The position numbers were made by a program, and so were the translations under genes. 8,309 nucleotides of DNA from an uncultured Clostridium sp. (lineage in GTDB: Bacteria > Bacillota > Clostridia > TANB77 > CAG-508). Every line of letters starts with the position of its first letter. Position 1 is the stretch's first letter. Positions 4,516 through 8,309 of this stretch are shown here, in pieces. The stretch is from positions 1 to 8,309 of the forward strand of contig CAOJXM010000038.1 in the NCBI GenBank assembly GCA_948465625.1. The letters are read 5' to 3'. The notes below the pieces were generated by a model, which was not told the origin of the DNA, searched no databases, and saw only the letters and a program-made list of their open reading frames with translations.

Positions 4516-6986
4516 GCTACAATGATTGTCATATCATCTTTTGCTGTACCAAAATTATTGTCAATTGATTCTTTTAGAATAATATCTGCTATCTTTTGCA
4601 CATTGTCTGTTTGTATTTCCTCTAATATATTTTTAACCCACAATTCTTTATTCTTGTATTCGGTATTAGATTCCATAATTCCATCAGTGCACATGACTAA
4701 AATATCATTGTCTTCCATATCTTTATCATATACTACTAATTTGATATTTTCCAATATGCCTGCTGGTAAGGATAATGCTTTTATGATTTGTACTTCTTTT
4801 CTTTGCTTGATATAGGTTGGGCATGCTCCATTTTTAATAAACTCAATGTTGCCATCATACAAATCTAATATTGCAATATCTAAAGTTGCATAAGAATCTT
4901 CATTCGAATTGATAGATAATGTAGAGTTAATTAATTCTACTGAAGTATCTTTATCAAATCCATTGCTTAGCAAGCGGTCTAACATTTTGATTGCAATTTG
5001 ACTACTTTGCCTTGCTTTTGGACCAGAACCCATGCCATCGCTCATTGCAATTAAATACTTGCCGTCACTTAGTTTTGTGGTTAGATAAGAATCGCCTGAA
5101 ACTGCTGATTGTGCCTTGGTTGCCTTTGCAATTCCTAATTGTATGCGATATTTATTTTCTGAAGCATAGTGATTTACACATACACTATTTCCTTGTTTGA
5201 ATGCACATTGGGTTGTTTGTGATACAATCTTTTCTTTTAATACTTTAGACATAATCTTTTCTAATGTCTCAACATGACAAGTTTTGGTTTTTGCTTCTTC
5301 ACATACATTCATATAGGTAGTAATGACATATCTACCTGTTTTTTCTTGCTTTAGGATAATATCTTCTAATGGTATTTCCTTTTCTTTTGCAATTGCTATA
5401 ATCTGCTCTCTTTTTGCTTTGTATTGGTCATCTTGCTTGATGCTATCTTCTTCTATTTCATTAACCAATGAAGTGATTACTTTTGAAACGCCTTCTAATT
5501 GGCTTGATAGATTTCTTTTGTTTTCTTCTATTTTTTGTTGCCAAATAAAGTTAACTTTACTAATTTTAAAAGTATCATTGATTACTTTTAAAACTTCTTT
5601 TAATTGTTCTTCAATTGAAAGACTAATTTGTGCATCATCAAAACCAATGATGTAGTTATTGTGTTTTGCAAAAATGTCAAGTAATTCTTGTCTGGTTATT
5701 TTTTGATTTTCTATTAAGGCTTGATAAATATCTTTTTTGATTTCATTATCATTCATTAAGTCTTCATATAAGATATTTTCTTCTAATCCTTCTAGGCTAT
5801 TTTCTAATTCTTCTTGGAAAATAATTCGATTTTTTTCCTCTACTTCATTTTCTTCAATTATGGTTGCTGCTACTTCTTTATAGGTTGCTGCCATTTCTGA
5901 TATGGTTTCTGATACATTGTTTAGTCGATAAATGGTATCTTTATTTTCTTCTAATCGATTGACTGGACCAGTTGGCAATAGCTTGGTTTTTCCAAATAGT
6001 TCTTCAATGTCTATCTGGATGTTTTTTGGAACTAATAATAAACCTAATGACGCAATTAGTATTTCTTTAAAATAGATAATTGGTGTTGTAATTCCATTAG
6101 CAAAGTAGGTAAGAATTGCATTTCCTAATACAAATCCTACAATGACCCCTGGTTTTCCAAATCTTGAAAAGATACCTGCAAGCATTCCTGATAAAGCATA
6201 CGATGCAATTACAATTGGCTCAGTATATCCTACAATCCCTACAATGGTACCTATGGTAATTCCTGTGGTTGCTCCTACTAAGACACCATTTTTCCACCCT
6301 AATACTAATACAATTAAGATACTGATAATGGTTTTGATTTCAAAACCAAATATGTTAATTCCTCGAAATGCCATTGCTCCAATGGCTAGCATTATGCTTG
6401 CTCCCATTACTTCTTCTATGGCAAATGCTTTTTTGATGCCAAATTCGTTGATTACAATTAAAGAATTGACAAATATTTTATAAAATATGTAAGCTGATAC
6501 TGCTACTACTATGCTATTTAATAATTCATATACTAAAAAGCTTTCGAAAAACATTTTACCTGCTTGTACTAAGAATACAGATGCTACTACATATTTACCT
6601 AACTTCATTTTTTCATTTTCGTATTCTAATTGTTCCCTTGGTCTTGCTACGACTGTCATGAAGATGAATAATAAAGAAGTTAGTAAATACGCTAACCCTT
6701 CTTGCATGCCTAGTCCTACAATTGTACCAATTAGTGTACAAGCATATACCAAAAGTAATGGCACTTTGTTACTACAACATGCCGCAAATATGGATATACC
6801 AAATGGTGCAATTGCTCCTCCCCCTGGTATGGTAGAGAGCATAAATGCTAGTATATATACAAAAATTTTTTGTTTTGTACAATTTGTTTTGATAAAAGTA
6901 TTCATTCTACTTTCTTTTTGATTTAATTCAACATCCTTTTCGTTGTCATAAATTTCTTTAGCCTGTCCTGCTATATTTTGAAACAT
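4491..6986 (-). CDS. spoIIE: Stage II sporulation protein E, membrane PP2C-type serine phosphatase
   Basis: SpoIIE localises to the polar septum, interacts with FtsZ, and dephosphorylates SpoIIAA in the forespore, which frees sigma-F. The protein is full length at 831 residues (827 in B. subtilis). Numbering from the ATG: a cytoplasmic head of about 40, a multi-spanning membrane domain at about 40-320, a charged helical linker at about 325-590, and a C-terminal PP2C domain. Metal-binding aspartates are visible in SGDSY (D632), MSDGMGSG (D650), CTDGI (D768) and AKDDMT (D817/D818). A GTG at 6995 is also in frame, but GAGG sits 8 bases before the ATG at 6984-6986 and nothing suitable precedes the GTG. 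The gene is monocistronic and divergent from the HD-GYP gene. It overlaps the 46-aa gene tail to tail by 8 bases. Confidence 0.97.
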   Translation of the reverse strand: MFQNIAGQAKEIYDNEKDVELNQKESRMNTFIKTNCTKQKIFVYILAFMLSTIPGGGAIAPFGISIFAACCSNKVPLLLVYACTLIGTIVGLGMQEGLAYLLTSLLFIFMTVVARPREQLEYENEKMKLGKYVVASVFLVQAGKMFFESFLVYELLNSIVVAVSAYIFYKIFVNSLIVINEFGIKKAFAIEEVMGASIMLAIGAMAFRGINIFGFEIKTIISILIVLVLGWKNGVLVGATTGITIGTIVGIVGYTEPIVIASYALSGMLAGIFSRFGKPGVIVGFVLGNAILTYFANGITTPIIYFKEILIASLGLLLVPKNIQIDIEELFGKTKLLPTGPVNRLEENKDTIYRLNNVSETISEMAATYKEVAATIIEENEVEEKNRIIFQEELENSLEGLEENILYEDLMNDNEIKKDIYQALIENQKITRQELLDIFAKHNNYIIGFDDAQISLSIEEQLKEVLKVINDTFKISKVNFIWQQKIEENKRNLSSQLEGVSKVITSLVNEIEEDSIKQDDQYKAKREQIIAIAKEKEIPLEDIILKQEKTGRYVITTYMNVCEEAKTKTCHVETLEKIMSKVLKEKIVSQTTQCAFKQGNSVCVNHYASENKYRIQLGIAKATKAQSAVSGDSYLTTKLSDGKYLIAMSDGMGSGPKARQSSQIAIKMLDRLLSNGFDKDTSVELINSTLSINSNEDSYATLDIAILDLYDGNIEFIKNGACPTYIKQRKEVQIIKALSLPAGILENIKLVVYDKDMEDNDILVMCTDGIMESNTEYKNKELWVKNILEEIQTDNVQKIADIILKESIDNNFGTAKDDMTIIVAKINPVVI

Positions 6987-7021
6987 CCTTACCACCTCTT
7001 ACTTTATTAAATATAGGTCTT

Positions 7022-7055
7022 ATTTTAATATGTTTTGTACAAATAGTTTGTCAGA
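7022..7055 (-). promoter_or_regulatory. Candidate spoIIE promoter with Spo0A-box-like sites
   Basis: On the minus strand, a -35 box CTGACA (7049-7054) precedes -10 TAAAAT (7022-7027) with a 21-base spacer. An alternative -10, TATTAA (7025-7030), has an 18-base spacer. Spo0A-activated sigma-A promoters of B. subtilis, including spoIIE, are known for long spacers. On the plus strand, TTTGTCAGA (7047-7055) and TTTGTACAA (7034-7042) each match the 0A-box TTTGTCGAA at 7 of 9 positions and lie 13 bases apart; the first overlaps the -35 box. TTTGTACAAA (7034-7043) is also a perfect palindrome. The match is suggestive only. Confidence 0.4.
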
Positions 7056-7188
7056 TTTGGTCCCTTATTTAAAAAAGTTTTTTACTTTTTGTGATATATT
7101 GATTTCTTTTTCTTACAAAAAAATCATTTATGTCTATTATTTTATAATATTTTATCTTTTTTTTCAATGGATTTGATAAATTTTATGA

Positions 7189-7217
7189 TTGCTATTTTTT
7201 TTAATCCGTGTTATGAT
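7189..7217 (+). promoter_or_regulatory. Sigma-A type promoter of the HD-GYP gene
   Basis: -35 TTGCTA (7189-7194), a 17-base spacer, and -10 TATGAT (7212-7217) directly preceded by TGT, an extended -10. Predicted start is near 7224, leaving a leader of about 30 bases. The preceding AT-rich stretch (about 7056-7188), between this and the spoIIE promoter, contains a further TATAAT (7143-7148) without a matching -35 and nothing else I can support. Confidence 0.6.
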
Positions 7218-7221
7218 AATT

Positions 7222-7241
7222 TTATCTTGAACTTAAGATAA
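7222..7241 (+). repeat. Inverted repeat between promoter and ribosome binding site of the HD-GYP gene
   Basis: TTATCTT (7222-7228) and AAGATAA (7235-7241) are perfect 7-base inverted arms with a 6-base centre. The repeat covers the predicted transcription start and touches AAGGAG (7240-7245). It may be a repressor operator at +1 or, if transcription starts further upstream, a hairpin that partly masks the ribosome binding site. Confidence 0.4.
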
Positions 7242-7254
7242 GGAGAATGAATGG

Positions 7255-8217
7255 ATGAAAGAAGATAAATTTGATTTTTATAGCAAAACGAACCTAAATT
7301 CCTATAATTTGGATTCTAGTATGCGTTATCAATTGAGTATGTTAGATAGTATGGATGTTTTTACTAGAAAGCATTCTGAAAATGTAGCTAATCTTACTTG
7401 TAGGATTTGTGAGTATTTGCATTTGCCTACTAATTTTATTGTTTATTGTACGATTTGTGCGTATTTGCATGATATTGGTAAATTGTTTATTCCTTCTAGT
7501 GTGTTGCAATCTCCAACGAAACTTACTGATGAACAGTATGAAGTTATGAAAAAGCATACTACTTTGGGATATAACATGTGTATGAAGGATTTGCAACTTC
7601 GTCCTTATGCTGCTGGTGCTTTGTATCATCATGAGGCATTGGATGGCTCTGGTTATCCTCAAGGATTGAGTAAGAAGGATATCCCTATTGAGGGGCAGAT
7701 TATTCGTGTGGCTGATATTTATGATGCTTTGGTTAGCAAGAGACAATACAAATCGCATATTGATATTTCAGATACTTTGGAGATTTTAATAAATGAGACG
7801 AAGCCTCGTACTGATAATGAAACGGAAAAGAAGTCTTTTGCTCTTTCTGGCTTGTTACAAGAGGCAAAGTGTGGTAAGACAAATCCTAAGTTTTTGAAGG
7901 CATTGTTTAATGTTGTAATTGATGATATTGAGTATGAGATTTTTTGCGTTTCGGAATATATTGAGTATTTGCAAGAGAATATTGCTCGCTTGAATTTGGC
8001 AAGTGAGTATCACAAGAAGATGGAGTATAGCAAGAAGGAGAAGGATAAGCAGTTTTATGCAAATGGCATTAAGATGCAACTACAGCCTGGGGAAAGTTTT
8101 GATAATTTTTTTGGTATTCTGGAAGAGTACAAGGATGCTTACACCCTTAGGTCTGAGAAGATTCGTAAGCTACAAGATGAGATTAAGAAGATTAAAAAGA
8201 TGAAGAAGACGTTTTAA
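7255..8217 (+). CDS. HD-GYP domain protein, probable cyclic-di-GMP phosphodiesterase
   Basis: HD-GYP proteins hydrolyse cyclic-di-GMP at a metal centre. The 320-residue protein has an HD-GYP core at about 20-175: a helix with H40, the HD pair H72-D73 in YLHDIGK, H101, the HHEALDGSGYP signature at 125-135, and VADIYDAL with D154. All visible metal ligands and the GYP loop are intact, so activity is likely. There is no N-terminal receiver, PAS or membrane sensor. A charged insert at about 178-210 separates the core from its usual last helix (NPKFLKALF). About 100 further residues (222-320) form a lysine- and glutamate-rich helical, probably coiled-coil, tail. Three ATGs overlap at 7247, 7251 and 7255; only 7255 is in frame, 9 bases after AAGGAG. 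Lysine is mostly AAG (28 AAG, 8 AAA by my count), unlike nth. The gene is divergent from spoIIE. Confidence 0.9.
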   Translation: MKEDKFDFYSKTNLNSYNLDSSMRYQLSMLDSMDVFTRKHSENVANLTCRICEYLHLPTNFIVYCTICAYLHDIGKLFIPSSVLQSPTKLTDEQYEVMKKHTTLGYNMCMKDLQLRPYAAGALYHHEALDGSGYPQGLSKKDIPIEGQIIRVADIYDALVSKRQYKSHIDISDTLEILINETKPRTDNETEKKSFALSGLLQEAKCGKTNPKFLKALFNVVIDDIEYEIFCVSEYIEYLQENIARLNLASEYHKKMEYSKKEKDKQFYANGIKMQLQPGESFDNFFGILEEYKDAYTLRSEKIRKLQDEIKKIKKMKKTF

Positions 8218-8230
8218 GGTCTTCTTTTTT
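8203..8230 (+). terminator. Terminator overlapping the 3' end of the HD-GYP gene
   Basis: AAGAAGAC (8203-8210) pairs with GTCTTCTT (8219-8226) around an 8-base loop, followed by T to 8230. The upstream arm encodes the last residues of the protein, and the TAA stop (8215-8217) lies in the loop. The stem is modest, so read-through is possible. Confidence 0.65.
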
Positions 8231-8309
8231 GGTGTTTATTGGGAGATGAATAGGCTTCGGGTTATGAGAATTTAATTAGGATTTTTGAGAAATTTTGTTA
8301 ACTTGAGTT

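Noticed and set aside
4522..6921. Plus-strand frames opposite spoIIE
   Set aside because: These are antisense to a full-length SpoIIE with intact PP2C motifs and are explained by codon bias.
7056..7254. Cyclic-di-GMP riboswitch upstream of the HD-GYP gene
   Set aside because: I looked for one because of the gene's function, but the region is almost pure A/T with no GC-rich paired elements or conserved riboswitch core, and the predicted leader is only about 30 bases.
7342..8203. Minus-strand frames and a plus-strand alternative frame within the HD-GYP gene
   Set aside because: They are Ile/Gln/Arg-rich shadow products without ribosome binding sites; the HD-GYP frame carries all recognisable motifs.
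8231..8309. Start of another gene at the right edge
   Set aside because: It is short and G/T-rich, with no Shine-Dalgarno site plus start codon opening a convincing frame and no clear promoter. I see nothing I can support.
1..8309. Transposon, phage, CRISPR or tRNA content
   Set aside because: No transposase, integrase or cas-like protein, no spaced direct repeats, and no cloverleaf-like sequence was seen on either strand.

Overview
The window looks like chromosomal DNA of a low-GC, endospore-forming Firmicute, most likely a member of the Clostridia. The DNA is very AT-rich, the Shine-Dalgarno sites are strong (GGAGG, AAGGAG, GGTGAT), and the promoters resemble sigma-A sites. Two sporulation genes are present: spoIIE, and a 24-codon spoVM hidden in a different frame from a longer spurious reading frame. 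Finding recG, rpmB and spoVM close together echoes the Bacillus subtilis spoVM-rpmB-(yloU-yloV-sda)-recG neighbourhood, here rearranged. I cannot assign a genus.

Layout, left to right. The 5' end of an unrecognised gene (minus, cut by the window edge) has its own near-consensus promoter. Next come recG (minus, replication-fork and recombination helicase) and rpmB (plus, ribosomal protein L28) on divergent promoters. A two-gene minus-strand unit follows: a 49-residue membrane protein and SpoVM. Then come nth (plus, endonuclease III), a 133-residue unrecognised helical protein (minus, higher GC than its neighbours), a 46-residue cysteine-rich protein (plus, TTG start), spoIIE (minus, forespore-fate phosphatase) and an HD-GYP domain gene (plus). 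The last 79 bases hold no gene I can see.

Organisation. From recG rightward, nearly every transcription unit points opposite to its neighbour. Each of three convergent pairs (rpmB/spoVM, nth/133-aa gene, 46-aa gene/spoIIE) appears to share one two-way hairpin terminator. The third hairpin lies inside the final codons of both genes, so both proteins end in the same tripeptide, PVV. The units are therefore mostly monocistronic and need not share a pathway. The functional themes are DNA maintenance (RecG, Nth), translation (L28), sporulation (SpoVM, SpoIIE, possibly the 49-aa protein) and probably cyclic-di-GMP turnover (HD-GYP).

I see no phage, transposon, CRISPR array, tRNA or rRNA, and no convincing new multi-gene system. 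The most interesting items are the overlooked spoVM unit, the coding terminator palindrome, the two compositionally distinct unknown genes, and the HD-GYP protein with its unusual insert and C-terminal extension.
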